64,000 nucleotides of DNA from Lachnospiraceae bacterium UBA4338 (lineage in GTDB: Bacteria > Bacillota > Clostridia > Lachnospirales > Lachnospiraceae): contig DGTK01000017.1 in assembly GCA_002393735.1 (NCBI GenBank), positions 1 through 64,000 of the forward strand. The letters run 5' to 3'. Every line of letters starts with the position of its first letter. Position 1 is the first letter of the stretch. Positions 43,951 to 54,157 of the stretch are shown piece by piece. Both the position numbers and the translations under genes were made by a program. A model generated the notes under the pieces. That model made no database searches, was not told the DNA's origin, and saw only the letters and a program-made list of their open reading frames with translations.

Positions 43951-44694
43951 ATGTCAGGACATTCTAAATTTGCTAATATTAAGCATAAAAAAGAGAAAAA
44001 TGATGCAGCAAAGGGTAAGATTTTTACCATTATCGGAAGAGAAATCGCAGTAGCTGTTAAGGAGGGAGGACCGGATCCTGCCAACAATTACAAGCTTGCA
44101 ACAGTTATTGCCAAGGCTAAAGCCAATAATATGCCTAATGATACAATTGAAAGAGGTATCAAGAAGGCTGCAGGTGAAGATGGTTCAGTAGTTTACGAAC
44201 AGGTTACTTATGAAGGATATGGCCCAAATGGTATTGCCATTATCGTTGAGGCACTTACAGATAATAAGAACAGAACTGCTGCCAATGTAAGATCTGCTTT
44301 TACAAAAGGACAGGGAAATATTGGTACACAGGGCTGCGTATCATTTATGTTTGATAATAAAGGTCAGATTATTATTGATAAGGAAGACTGCGAATTAAGC
44401 GCAGACGACCTTATGATGGTTGCTCTTGATGCAGGAGCAGAAGACTTCAATGAAGAGGAAGAAAGTTATGAAATTCTTACTTCTCCTGAAGGATTTATGG
44501 ATGTTGTTAAGGCTCTTGAAGAGAATAAGATTCCTACAGTTTCAGCTGAAGTTACAATGATTCCTCAAAACTATGTTTCCTTAACAGATGAAACAGCAGT
44601 TAAAAACTTAAACAGAACTCTTGATCTTCTTGATGACGATGATGATGTTCAGAATGTTTATACTAACTGGGAAGAAGAAGACGAATTAAGATAA
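43951..44694 (+). CDS. yebC: YebC/PmpR (TACO1) family protein
   Basis: 247 residues with the signature SGHSKFANIKHKKEKNDAAKGKIFTII at the N-terminus, NNYKLATVIAKAKANNMPNDTIERGI, and YEGYGPNGIAIIVEALTDNKNRT. Length equals the family norm. YebC-type proteins were called transcription regulators; some act as translation factors easing ribosome pauses at proline runs. AAGGAGG precedes the ATG. A TATGAT at 43912 may be its -10, but no good -35 is seen. Confidence 0.93.
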   Translation: MSGHSKFANIKHKKEKNDAAKGKIFTIIGREIAVAVKEGGPDPANNYKLATVIAKAKANNMPNDTIERGIKKAAGEDGSVVYEQVTYEGYGPNGIAIIVEALTDNKNRTAANVRSAFTKGQGNIGTQGCVSFMFDNKGQIIIDKEDCELSADDLMMVALDAGAEDFNEEEESYEILTSPEGFMDVVKALEENKIPTVSAEVTMIPQNYVSLTDETAVKNLNRTLDLLDDDDDVQNVYTNWEEEDELR

Positions 44695-44730
44695 TTTGTG
44701 ATTATTATATTATATCGGGAGGACAGATAA

Positions 44731-46008
44731 ATGTCAGATTACAGTTTGGATACCCTGTGCGTACAGGGTGGTTATGAGTGCCACGATGGCGAGCCGAGGG
44801 TGCTTCCTATTTATCAGAGTACTACTTTTAAGTATGATACTTCTGATGAAATGGGTAAGTTATTCGATCTTGAAAGAGAAGGATATTTCTATACCAGATT
44901 GCAGAATCCTACCAATGACTGGGTAGCCAAGAAAATTTGTCAGTTAGAAGGCGGCGTAGCAGCAATGCTTACATCTTCAGGTCAGGCCGCTAACTTCTTT
45001 GCAGTATTTAACATTGCGGGAGCAGGCGATCATATTATTATCAGCTCTGCTTTATACGGCGGGACTTTTAACCTTCTTACTGCAACTGTAGAGAGAATGG
45101 GAATCGAGACTACTGTAGTTGATCCGGAAATCTCAGAAGATGAGCTTAATTCATTAATTAAGCCTAATACAAAGTGTATCGTTGCTGAGTCAATTTCCAA
45201 TCCATCACTTGTTATTCTTGATTTTGATAAGTTTGTTAAGGTAGCACACAATAATGGTATTCCTGTAATTGTTGACAATACATTCCCTACACCTGTTAAC
45301 TGCAGACCTTTTGATTTTGGCGTTGATATTGTTACTCATTCAACAACCAAGTATATGGATGGCCACGCAGTAGCAGTTGGTGGTGCAATTGTTGATTCAG
45401 GTAATTTTGACTGGGATGCACATGCAGATAAGTTCCCGGGTCTTACAACTCCTGATGAAACATATCATGGAATTACATATACAAAGAAGTTTGGAAAGGG
45501 TGCATATATTACCAAGGCTACAGCACAGCTTATGAGAGACTTGGGTTCAATTCAGTCTCCACAGAATGCATTCTTACTTAACTTAGGCCTTGAAACACTT
45601 CATTTAAGAATGAAGAGACATTGCGATAATGCACTTGCACTTGCTAAATATCTTAAATCAAATGATAAGGTTGCATGGGTTAATTATCCCGGCCTTGAAG
45701 GTGACAAGTATTATGAAAGAGCAAAGAAGTACATGCCTAATGGTACCTGCGGTGTACTTACATTCGGTATTAAGGGTGGAAGAGATGCAAGCATTAAGTT
45801 TATGGACAACCTTAAACTTATCGCCATTGTAACTCATGTTGCTGATGCAAGATCATGTGTGCTTCATCCTGCTTCTCATACTCACAGACAGATGTCTGAC
45901 GAGCAGTTACTTGCTGCAGGTGTTCAGCCTGATTTAATCAGATTCTCTGTAGGTATTGAGGATCCAAAAGATCTTATTGCAGATATTGAACAGGCTTTAA
46001 ATAACTAA
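44731..46008 (+). CDS. metY: O-acetylhomoserine sulfhydrylase (Cys/Met PLP enzyme)
   Basis: 425 residues of the Cys/Met-metabolism PLP family, longer than cystathionine enzymes and matching MetY: LDTLCVQGGYECHDGEPRVLPIYQSTTF, YTRLQNPTNDWVAKKI, TSSGQAANFF, the aspartate in PVIVDNTFPTP and the PLP lysine in VTHSTTKYMDGH. It forms homocysteine from O-acetylhomoserine and sulfide. GGGAGG precedes the ATG. Its leader is only 36 bases, too short for a SAM riboswitch. Followed closely by a glycosyltransferase gene. Confidence 0.92.
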   Translation: MSDYSLDTLCVQGGYECHDGEPRVLPIYQSTTFKYDTSDEMGKLFDLEREGYFYTRLQNPTNDWVAKKICQLEGGVAAMLTSSGQAANFFAVFNIAGAGDHIIISSALYGGTFNLLTATVERMGIETTVVDPEISEDELNSLIKPNTKCIVAESISNPSLVILDFDKFVKVAHNNGIPVIVDNTFPTPVNCRPFDFGVDIVTHSTTKYMDGHAVAVGGAIVDSGNFDWDAHADKFPGLTTPDETYHGITYTKKFGKGAYITKATAQLMRDLGSIQSPQNAFLLNLGLETLHLRMKRHCDNALALAKYLKSNDKVAWVNYPGLEGDKYYERAKKYMPNGTCGVLTFGIKGGRDASIKFMDNLKLIAIVTHVADARSCVLHPASHTHRQMSDEQLLAAGVQPDLIRFSVGIEDPKDLIADIEQALNN

Positions 46009-46024
46009 TATTGGGAGATTGGAT

Positions 46025-46969
46025 ATGAGCTGCAGATTAGCTATAGTTGTGCCTTGCTACAATGAGGAGGAAATGCTTCCGATTACCACACCGGCTCTTC
46101 TTGGAAAACTGGATGAACTTGTGGCAGAAGGCTTAATTGATGATGACAGTTATGTTTTATATGTCAATGACGGAAGTAAGGATAAAACCTGGGATGTCAT
46201 TGAAGCGCATCATGCAAATGACAACAGAATAAAAGGTCTTAAACTTGCAGGCAATGTAGGTCATCAGTTTGCATTAACTGCAGGTCTTATTACTGCTAAG
46301 GATTCTTCAGATATTACCATATCCATCGATGCAGACCTTCAGGATGACATTAATGTATTTAAGGATATGATTCTTAAATATAAAGAAGGCTGTGATATAG
46401 TTTACGGTGTTCGTAATTCCCGTAAGAAAGACTCATTTTTCAAAAGAACCACCGCCCAGGGCTTCTATAAAGTAATGTCCTTAATGGGTGCAAAGACTAT
46501 ATATAATCATGCAGATTTCAGATTAATGAGTAAAAGAGCAGTTGAACAGTTTTCCAATTATAAGGAAATCAACCTTTATTTAAGAGGTATTATTCCATTA
46601 ATCGGTTATCAGACTGACTGCGTATATTATGAAAGGCTTGAAAGACAAAAAGGTGAGAGCAAGTATCCTCTTAAGAAGATGCTTGCACTTGCTTTTGAAG
46701 GAATTACATCCTTTAGTGTTAAGCCAATCAGTTTAATTACTGTCCTTGGTACAATAGTTGTTATACTTAGTATCTGTGCTTTTATTTATGCCATTATTTC
46801 ATATTTCTTTGGCACAGTAGAACCGGGATGGGCATCACTTATTGTATCAATCTGGTTTTTAGGCGGTGTACAGCTTATATCAGTAGGTCTTATTGGTCAG
46901 TATATTGGCAAGATTTATGTGGAAGTTAAGCACAGACCTAGATACAATATTGAGAAACTTTTAGATTAG
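46025..46969 (+). CDS. Family 2 glycosyltransferase (polyprenyl-P sugar type)
   Basis: About 314 residues; ATG at 46025 follows GGGAG by 7 bases (a TTG at 46019 is less likely). GT-A domain with CRLAIVVPCYNEEEMLP, YVNDGSKDKTW, GNVGHQFALTAGL, DADLQDD and a FRLMSKRAVE segment, then two C-terminal membrane helices (about 235-305). This is the DPM1/GtrB/YkoT pattern: it makes polyprenyl-phosphate-linked sugar for GT-C enzymes on the outer face. The next gene encodes a polytopic protein that could be such a partner. Confidence 0.88.
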   Translation: MSCRLAIVVPCYNEEEMLPITTPALLGKLDELVAEGLIDDDSYVLYVNDGSKDKTWDVIEAHHANDNRIKGLKLAGNVGHQFALTAGLITAKDSSDITISIDADLQDDINVFKDMILKYKEGCDIVYGVRNSRKKDSFFKRTTAQGFYKVMSLMGAKTIYNHADFRLMSKRAVEQFSNYKEINLYLRGIIPLIGYQTDCVYYERLERQKGESKYPLKKMLALAFEGITSFSVKPISLITVLGTIVVILSICAFIYAIISYFFGTVEPGWASLIVSIWFLGGVQLISVGLIGQYIGKIYVEVKHRPRYNIEKLLD

Positions 46970-46980
46970 TAGGTTAGATA

Positions 46981-49635
46981 ATGCAGATAAAAAAAGGTGT
47001 ATTTAATTACATATTCTGGGCTATATTTTCAGTTGTAATATTCACCAGTCTTGGAGTTTCTGCCATTAATTATGGACAGAGCACCGGGGCAGTGGATTAT
47101 CTTATGATAATCATAACTTTATATGCCATTGCCGTAGGTCTGACTTTTTGTTTAATTGGTGCATATAAATTATTTGATGCCAAATTAAAAAAAGATAATT
47201 CACAAAGTTCAGTACCCCTTAGTACACTGCTTGAAACAGCGATTGTTTTAGTGACGACAATTATCGGTGTTTTTGTCAGATTTATTGCGGTTTTTGCCTA
47301 TGTAGCAGAAAATGAAGTGTCGTCTGTTTATCTTGATTATTGCAAAGGAGCATCAGGAACAGGTCTTAATGCACTTAGTAACGCGTCTTACCTTTATGCA
47401 TCTTTATTAAAGTTTATATATAAGTTTTTGCCTCAGGATTATGTTGTTCTTTACGCTGGGGCTTTAATCAGTCTTATTTGCGCTGTTATTATGTATTTTG
47501 CAATAAGAAAGTCGGCAGGCAGGTGGGCAGCAATATTTATGTATCTGCTCTTTATGTTTTTGCCGGGCTCTTTTATGGGCTTTACACATTATGACGGTGG
47601 ACTTATATATGCATTTTTTGCCGGTATCTTTTATCTGGCATTAAGTCTTATATGCGAAGCTAATTCAAAGGGTAAGATTGAGTCTATATTTGAAGGCGCG
47701 TATTTTGTATTATTAGGTCTTTGCTCGGCAGCATTAATGTATCTTGATATAAGCGGAGTTATTTTCTTTATTGTTGCTATTGTTGCATTAATTGCAAGAA
47801 GAAACAGAGATCCGTGGAAAGTTATATCCAAGATATGGATGCAGCTTATTATTTATATAGCAAGCCATATTATATTCTTTTATCTTGGAATAACAATGCT
47901 TTCGGTTGCTCCTTTTGGAAGCGGAATCGATGCACTTATTAAATATGGGCTTGCATTTAGAATTGGCAGTTTTAATCTGTCATTATTAACTGTATTTGGT
48001 GGAACAATTGACAGTGCTGTTGTGCTGGGACTCTGCCTTTTATATGTATGCTTATTCCTTAAGAACAGAAGGGATAAAGCATTTGTTTTTGTTTTCCCGA
48101 TAATTGCACTTACCATTTTTAAACTTCTTGGTATGGAGAATACGGGATATAACAGCGTGGCAGATCTTCTCTATATTATTGTGGGTGCCACAGGTTTAAC
48201 TTCCCTTGATGCTCTTGGAAAGAATTATCTTACTGAGGAAGAAGTTAAGGCAATAGAAGAGAAGGAATATAATAAAGAACAGAAGAAGAAAGAAAAAAGA
48301 TATAAAGAGAAGAAACCATCCAGGAATTCCATCGTATTGGAAGATGAGAATTCAGCTAAAAAGAATAAGGTTACTTTTGCCAAAAAGCCTGTAGAGGAGC
48401 CAAAGAAAAATGAAGTGGCTGAGGCAGTTTCCGGCAATAATGAAACAGAAGTAACTGATGGCTCTTATGCATCAGATGTTCAGGCCTTAAAAGAACTTCA
48501 TGAGCAAAAGACAAAGGTAAAAAGAGTCAAAGATATGGATGATGCTGATATTGCAGCAAATATGGCCAGATATCTTATGGGCGAGCCTGATGATGAAGAA
48601 ATTATAGAAGAGGCTGTGGCCGACGAGCCTGAGTCAAAGCCGGTTGTTGGCGTTAATTACGATTCAGCGGTTAAGGAAATTATATCAGAAGATAAGAATG
48701 AAGCAGCAGAGGCTAAAGAGTCTGATGTTACTGGAAACAAATCTGAAAATACTGAAAACAGTGCTGATGCTGTTAAGGTTAATGAATCTGCAGACAGTAT
48801 TAAACCGGTAACAACACCGGTCAGCACAGTGGCTAAGAGTCAGAGAATTGGTTCAAGAAGGGGTAAGATGTTTACTCCTGTAAGAACTGCATATGAGAAT
48901 TCTCTCCTTGCTCAGGGTAAGGAATTACCACCTAAGGATGTTGAAAAGATTAAGGAAATTGTAGCGGCAGTTCCAAGTATGCCGGAAATTCATGAGAATA
49001 CAACAGATGATGCTGCATTAATTGAAGAAAATGTTCAGATATTGACAGAAGGACTTAATGTTGAAAAGCCTTCGGCTAACGAAAACAAAACAAATGTTAA
49101 GGCTCCTTCAATGCCTGTCAATGCTGATACTGATAAAAATACAGATGCTGCTGAAGAGAATGAGAAAGATAATAATTCTCACAAGTTTACCAAAGTTCCT
49201 GTTGAGAATGCGGCATCCAAACTTGAATTAACACAGCCTGTTCCGCAGATTGATATTATAGAACCTGCACCGATAATGGACAGTAAGGTAAAATCGGAAG
49301 CAGATCTTGTGGATAATGCTCATCTTGCAGACAGTTTGCATATTGCACCACCTGTTAATAAACCAAATGAGCATGTTGGTCCTGTTCATATTGGTGAGAA
49401 TGACTGGGTTAAGGATGACAAGGTTAAGGATCCTTTGAAGGATAAGGTGGAGATTAATGATGTTGTTCCACTGTCTCAGACAGTTAAGGAAAAGCCGAAG
49501 ATGATTAAGAATCCGCTCCCGGGTCCTAAACCGCATGTTGCCAAGGAATTAAATTATGATTATATTCCTAAGGCAGGAGAGATGGATTACGATATTAAAG
49601 ATATTTCAGATAAAGATGATTATGACATTAAATAA
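46981..49635 (+). CDS. Polytopic membrane protein with long disordered tail
   Basis: 884 residues. The first 420 have ten or more hydrophobic spans with a loop AYVAENEVSSVYLDYCKG after span 3 or so, reminiscent of GT-C mannosyltransferases, but no diagnostic motif is certain. From about 420 the chain is Lys/Glu-, Asn-, Ala- and Val-rich and looks disordered for over 450 residues. It ends with a proline and tyrosine patch KNPLPGPKPHVAKELNYDYI and a DYDIK finish. Lacks a signal peptidase site. It begins 11 bases after the GT2 gene with which it may work, and precedes ftsK by 22 bases. Function unknown. Confidence 0.6.
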   Translation: MQIKKGVFNYIFWAIFSVVIFTSLGVSAINYGQSTGAVDYLMIIITLYAIAVGLTFCLIGAYKLFDAKLKKDNSQSSVPLSTLLETAIVLVTTIIGVFVRFIAVFAYVAENEVSSVYLDYCKGASGTGLNALSNASYLYASLLKFIYKFLPQDYVVLYAGALISLICAVIMYFAIRKSAGRWAAIFMYLLFMFLPGSFMGFTHYDGGLIYAFFAGIFYLALSLICEANSKGKIESIFEGAYFVLLGLCSAALMYLDISGVIFFIVAIVALIARRNRDPWKVISKIWMQLIIYIASHIIFFYLGITMLSVAPFGSGIDALIKYGLAFRIGSFNLSLLTVFGGTIDSAVVLGLCLLYVCLFLKNRRDKAFVFVFPIIALTIFKLLGMENTGYNSVADLLYIIVGATGLTSLDALGKNYLTEEEVKAIEEKEYNKEQKKKEKRYKEKKPSRNSIVLEDENSAKKNKVTFAKKPVEEPKKNEVAEAVSGNNETEVTDGSYASDVQALKELHEQKTKVKRVKDMDDADIAANMARYLMGEPDDEEIIEEAVADEPESKPVVGVNYDSAVKEIISEDKNEAAEAKESDVTGNKSENTENSADAVKVNESADSIKPVTTPVSTVAKSQRIGSRRGKMFTPVRTAYENSLLAQGKELPPKDVEKIKEIVAAVPSMPEIHENTTDDAALIEENVQILTEGLNVEKPSANENKTNVKAPSMPVNADTDKNTDAAEENEKDNNSHKFTKVPVENAASKLELTQPVPQIDIIEPAPIMDSKVKSEADLVDNAHLADSLHIAPPVNKPNEHVGPVHIGENDWVKDDKVKDPLKDKVEINDVVPLSQTVKEKPKMIKNPLPGPKPHVAKELNYDYIPKAGEMDYDIKDISDKDDYDIK

Positions 49636-49657
49636 TTAATTATTTGGAGGATAGAAC

Positions 49658-52384
49658 GTGGCTGCAAGTACAGGCAGAAAACCAAGTTCAGGAAGAAGTT
49701 CACAGGGAAGAAGAACAACTTCCCAGGCAGCAAGAAGAGAATCTTCGTCAGGTACAAAAAGAAGTACTTCATCGAGGTCTTCTTCTAATTCAAGAAAACA
49801 GGCACAGGGTGATGACAATATAGTAATTGGAATAATAATTGCAGTTATAGCAACAGCTGTTTTTGTTATTTTTCCATTTCTTTGCTGCGCAAATATAATT
49901 AATAATGGTCTTGGACAACTTGTTAAGTCCATTATGATGGGATTAATGGGTTATGGTGCATTCTTTGTGCCCCTTGCCATTATTTTATTTGTTGTATTTT
50001 TAAAACTTGTTCCTTTTGACAAGTCATACAGACAGTTATTTGTTTTGGCGGCAATTGTAATATCAGCACTTATTGCACTTTTAATATCCCATTTATCGGT
50101 TTATCCGGATATTGAAGATATTGATATGGGCTTTTTTGAACTAAATGATTATTTCTATAAAGCTGCCAGCGGTGGCGGTGCAATATTTGGAATTCTTACA
50201 TTTGGAATATGTAAATTAATAACAAAAATCGGATGTATCTTTTTGATTATTGTGCTTTGCGTTGTTGATTTTGTATTAATTGTTCCATTTTCTGTAATGA
50301 GAATGATGAAGGAAACCGCAGCTGATACAACAAAGGCCACTGTTGAGGTAAGCAAGAAGGCTTATAACAAGAGTAAAGAGGCAATCAGCGACCTTGCTGC
50401 AGATATCAGAAAAGAAAGCCCGAATTTTGATTTGTCAAATCCGGGAAAGAAGGTTCAGGAGCCTGTTAAGGAAACTGTAGTTAAACCTGAACCGGTTAAA
50501 AAAGATGAAGGATTTGATGTTCAGATTCCGACATTTGGCAATAAAGCGCCTGAAAAGAAGAAAGATGAAGGTTTTGTAATTGATATATCAGGTAATACTC
50601 CTGTTCAGAAAGTCATTAAGTCTAAGGATATTCATGAGGAATTTGTAACAGAAGATGTTCAAAATTCAGCTGAAGAGGAAGAAGAATGGCTTAAACCGGT
50701 TGGAATTAAGGAAACGAAGAAAGAACAAAGTGCCAGTGAATCCGGCTTTAGCTTTAAGAAAAAAGAAGTTCATCCGCCAGAGCCTGTGCCGGTAATAGAA
50801 GAAGAACCTGAAGAAGAGGAAGAAGAATATATTGATATTGAAGTTAAGGAAGAAAAGGTAGAAAAGGCAGCCTTCAAGGAACAGACCGCCAAGCCGATTC
50901 CAAGAACCAGGAAATATAAACTTCCAACCGTTGATCTTCTTAATAATACTGGTAAATCAAAGGGTGCAGATGATAAATCATTAGATGAGACTGCAGCCAA
51001 GTTATCTGAAACATTAAAGACATTTGGCGTGGATGCTACAATAATCGGCAGATCGAAAGGTCCTGCAGTTACAAGATTTGAACTTCAGCCGGCTATGGGT
51101 GTAAAGGTTAGTAAAATCGTATCTTTAGCTGATGATATTAAACTTAATCTTGCAGCAGAGGATATAAGAATCGAAGCACCAATTCCGGGCAAGAATGCAG
51201 TAGGTATTGAAGTTCCCAATAAAGAAAGTTCGGCAGTTAGTTTCTATTCAATGATTGCTTCACCTGAATTTAAGGCTATGGAAGCGCCGCTTACATTTGC
51301 TGTTGGTGAAGACATTGCGGGACAAAAAGTTGTAACAGATATTGCCAAGATGCCACATCTTCTTATTGCAGGTGCTACAGGTTCAGGTAAATCCGTTTGT
51401 ATCAATACCCTTATTATGAGTATCCTCTTCAAGTCTTCTCCGGATGATGTAAGACTTATCATGGTTGACCCTAAGGTTGTTGAACTTAGTGTATATAATG
51501 GTATTCCTCATCTGCTTTGTCCGGTAGTAACTGATCCAAAGGAAGCTTCCAATGCCCTTAAATACGGCGTAAGGGAGATGACAGACAGATATAAGAAGTT
51601 TGCTGATATGGGTGTCAGGGATCTTAAAGGATATAACCAGGCTGTTGAAAATGGGCAGACAGGTCCTGATGGCGAAGAACTTCAGAAGATGCCTCATATT
51701 GTTATTATTGTAGATGAGCTTGCTGATTTGATGATGACATGCTCCAAGGAAGTTGAAGAGTCTATATGCCGTCTTGCACAGCTTGCAAGAGCAGCCGGAA
51801 TTCATCTTATTATTGCTACACAGAGACCTTCAGTTGATGTAATTACAGGTCTTATCAAGGCTAATATGCCAAGCCGAATTGCTTTCTCTGTATCAAGTGC
51901 AATTGATTCAAGAACAATTCTTGATCAGGTTGGTGCAGAAAAACTTCTTGGTAAAGGTGATATGCTTTATTCACCACAGAGTCTTAATAAGCCGCTCAGA
52001 GTACAGGGCGCATTTGTTTCGGATAAGGAAGTTGCAGATGTATGCGGATTTATAAGAGCCCAGGGATATACACCTAATACTCTGGATTCATCCAAATCGG
52101 GAGATGGACAGACTGCCACAGTTAAGATGAATTCAATAACAAATCCTGAACCGGAAGTGTCCGGAGAGGATGATGACAAGGACGAGTATTTTAAAGCAGC
52201 AGCTAAACTCGTGATTGAGAAAGAAAAAGGCTCAATAGGTATGCTGCAAAGATATTTCAAAGTTGGTTTCAACAGAGCTGCCAGAATTATGGATCAGCTT
52301 GAAGAAGCAGGTGTTGTGGGACCTGAAGAAGATAAGAAACCAAGACGAATTCTTATGACTCTTGAAGAATTTGAGCAGTTATAA
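49658..52384 (+). CDS. ftsK: DNA translocase FtsK/SpoIIIE
   Basis: 908 residues from a GTG, 7 bases after TTTGGAGG. Ser/Arg/Gly-rich N-terminus, four to five membrane spans (about 50-215), then a charged linker rich in Glu and Lys (about 230-425). The motor follows: KTFGVDATIIGRSKGPAVTRFE, Walker A GATGSGKS at 572-579, Walker B VIIVDELADLMM, LARAAGIHLIIATQRPSVDVITGLIK. The C-terminal winged-helix gamma domain has SIGMLQRYFKVGFNRAARIMDQLEE, which reads KOPS-type sites. It pumps chromosome ends through the septum. The N-terminal hydrophilic region before the first span is unusually long. Confidence 0.95.
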   Translation: MAASTGRKPSSGRSSQGRRTTSQAARRESSSGTKRSTSSRSSSNSRKQAQGDDNIVIGIIIAVIATAVFVIFPFLCCANIINNGLGQLVKSIMMGLMGYGAFFVPLAIILFVVFLKLVPFDKSYRQLFVLAAIVISALIALLISHLSVYPDIEDIDMGFFELNDYFYKAASGGGAIFGILTFGICKLITKIGCIFLIIVLCVVDFVLIVPFSVMRMMKETAADTTKATVEVSKKAYNKSKEAISDLAADIRKESPNFDLSNPGKKVQEPVKETVVKPEPVKKDEGFDVQIPTFGNKAPEKKKDEGFVIDISGNTPVQKVIKSKDIHEEFVTEDVQNSAEEEEEWLKPVGIKETKKEQSASESGFSFKKKEVHPPEPVPVIEEEPEEEEEEYIDIEVKEEKVEKAAFKEQTAKPIPRTRKYKLPTVDLLNNTGKSKGADDKSLDETAAKLSETLKTFGVDATIIGRSKGPAVTRFELQPAMGVKVSKIVSLADDIKLNLAAEDIRIEAPIPGKNAVGIEVPNKESSAVSFYSMIASPEFKAMEAPLTFAVGEDIAGQKVVTDIAKMPHLLIAGATGSGKSVCINTLIMSILFKSSPDDVRLIMVDPKVVELSVYNGIPHLLCPVVTDPKEASNALKYGVREMTDRYKKFADMGVRDLKGYNQAVENGQTGPDGEELQKMPHIVIIVDELADLMMTCSKEVEESICRLAQLARAAGIHLIIATQRPSVDVITGLIKANMPSRIAFSVSSAIDSRTILDQVGAEKLLGKGDMLYSPQSLNKPLRVQGAFVSDKEVADVCGFIRAQGYTPNTLDSSKSGDGQTATVKMNSITNPEPEVSGEDDDKDEYFKAAAKLVIEKEKGSIGMLQRYFKVGFNRAARIMDQLEEAGVVGPEEDKKPRRILMTLEEFEQL

Positions 52385-52468
52385 GTTTGATTTGGTGTAA
52401 ACTTGTCTAAATGACAGTTTATATATATGTTTAAGAAGTAGATTATTTAATCATTAGGAGGAGATGGA

Positions 52469-54139
52469 ATGAAAAGTGATATCGAGATAGCTCAGGAGTG
52501 TACGATGGCCCCTATTACAGAGGTTGCCGGTAAATTGGGAATTGAAGCAGATGAATTGGAATTATATGGTAAATATAAAGCTAAAATTTCTGACGAATAC
52601 TTAGATAAAATCAAGAATAATCCAAATGGTAAACTTATTTTGGTAACAGCCATTAATCCTACGCCTGCAGGCGAAGGAAAGACTACAACAACTGTTGGTC
52701 TTGGAGAGGCTTTTGCCAAACTTGATAAGAAGGCTATCATCGCATTAAGAGAGCCAAGCCTTGGACCATGTTTTGGTATTAAGGGCGGCGCAGCAGGTGG
52801 CGGATATGCACAGGTTGTTCCTATGGAAGATTTAAATCTTCATTTCACAGGTGACTTCCATGCAATTACATCTGCAAACAATCTTCTTGCAGCTTTACTT
52901 GATAATCATATCCATCAGGGTAATGAACTTGGAATAGATACAAGACAGATAGTATGGAAAAGATGTCTTGATATGAATGACAGAGCTCTTCGTAATATCG
53001 TTGTTGGTCTTGGTAACAAGGCAGACGGTTTCGTAAGAGAAGATCATTTCGTAATTACAGTTGCTTCAGAAATCATGGCTATCCTCTGCCTTGCAGATGA
53101 TATGGAAGATTTAAAGAAGAGACTTGGAAGAATCGTTGTTGCTTACAATTATGAAGGAAAGCCTGTAACAGCAGCTGATCTTAATGCAGTAGGTTCAATG
53201 GCAGCACTTCTTAAGGATGCCCTTAAGCCTAACTTAATTCAGACATTAGAGCATACACCAGCACTTGTTCATGGTGGACCTTTTGCTAATATTGCTCATG
53301 GATGTAACTCAGTAAGAGCTACAAAGGCTGCTCTTAAGATGGCTGATTATATCATTACTGAGGCAGGTTTCGGTGCTGACCTTGGTGCTGAGAAGTTCCT
53401 TGATATCAAGTGCCGTATGGCAGGTCTTAAGCCTGATGCAATTGTACTTGTTGCAACAATCAGAGCCTTAAAGTATAATGGTGGAGTTGCAAAAGAAGAC
53501 TTAAGTGCTGAAAACCTTGATGCATTAAAGAAAGGTATCGTTAACCTTGAGAAGCATATTGAGAACTTACAGAATTACAATGTTCCTGTAGTTGTAACTC
53601 TTAACTCATTTGTAACAGATACAAAGGCTGAGACAGATTTCGTAAGAGATTTCTGTGTTGAGAGAGGCTGTGATTTTGCCCTTTCAGAAGTTTGGGAAAA
53701 AGGTGGAGAAGGCGGTATCGCTCTTGCTAAGGAAGTACTTAAGACACTTGAAACAAAAGAATCTCATTTTGCACCAATTTATGCTGATGAATTATCAATC
53801 ACTCAGAAGATTGAAAAGGTTGCAAAGACAATCTATGGCGCTGATGGTGTTAATTATTCTGACAATGCAAAGAAGCAGATTAAGACCATTACTGATTTAG
53901 GATTTGGCAATCTTCCTGTATGTATTGCGAAGACTCAGTATTCACTTTCTGATGATCCGAAGAAACTTGGAAGACCTTCAGGATTCAATATCGATGTAAG
54001 AGATGTATATGTAAGTGCAGGTGCAGGTTTCGTAGTTGTTATTACAGGTACAATCATGACAATGCCTGGTCTTCCTAAGAAACCGGCTGCATTCGGAATT
54101 GATGTAAATGAAGAAGGAAAAATCTCAGGATTATTCTAA
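52469..54139 (+). CDS. fhs: Formate--tetrahydrofolate ligase
   Basis: 556 residues. P-loop NPTPAGEGKTTTTVGLG, then REPSLGPCFGIKGGAAGGGYAQVVPMEDLNLHFTGD, HGGPFANIAHGCNS and EAGFGADLGAEKF: all classic FTHFS signatures. It makes 10-formyl-THF from formate with ATP, or runs in reverse to yield ATP. AGGAGGAG before the ATG. The leader since ftsK (84 bases) shows no riboswitch. Followed by folD, giving the one-carbon pair; other acetogenesis genes are absent from the window, so purine and C1 supply is the safer role. Confidence 0.96.
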   Translation: MKSDIEIAQECTMAPITEVAGKLGIEADELELYGKYKAKISDEYLDKIKNNPNGKLILVTAINPTPAGEGKTTTTVGLGEAFAKLDKKAIIALREPSLGPCFGIKGGAAGGGYAQVVPMEDLNLHFTGDFHAITSANNLLAALLDNHIHQGNELGIDTRQIVWKRCLDMNDRALRNIVVGLGNKADGFVREDHFVITVASEIMAILCLADDMEDLKKRLGRIVVAYNYEGKPVTAADLNAVGSMAALLKDALKPNLIQTLEHTPALVHGGPFANIAHGCNSVRATKAALKMADYIITEAGFGADLGAEKFLDIKCRMAGLKPDAIVLVATIRALKYNGGVAKEDLSAENLDALKKGIVNLEKHIENLQNYNVPVVVTLNSFVTDTKAETDFVRDFCVERGCDFALSEVWEKGGEGGIALAKEVLKTLETKESHFAPIYADELSITQKIEKVAKTIYGADGVNYSDNAKKQIKTITDLGFGNLPVCIAKTQYSLSDDPKKLGRPSGFNIDVRDVYVSAGAGFVVVITGTIMTMPGLPKKPAAFGIDVNEEGKISGLF

Positions 54140-54157
54140 ATTTCAGGAGGAATAAAG

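Noticed and set aside
44695..44730. SAM riboswitch or T-box before metY
   Set aside because: The 36-base gap holds only a ribosome site and cannot fit either element.
52385..52468. THF riboswitch before fhs
   Set aside because: The 84-base gap has no matching stems or conserved bases that I can recognise; only weak AT-rich promoter-like hexamers.
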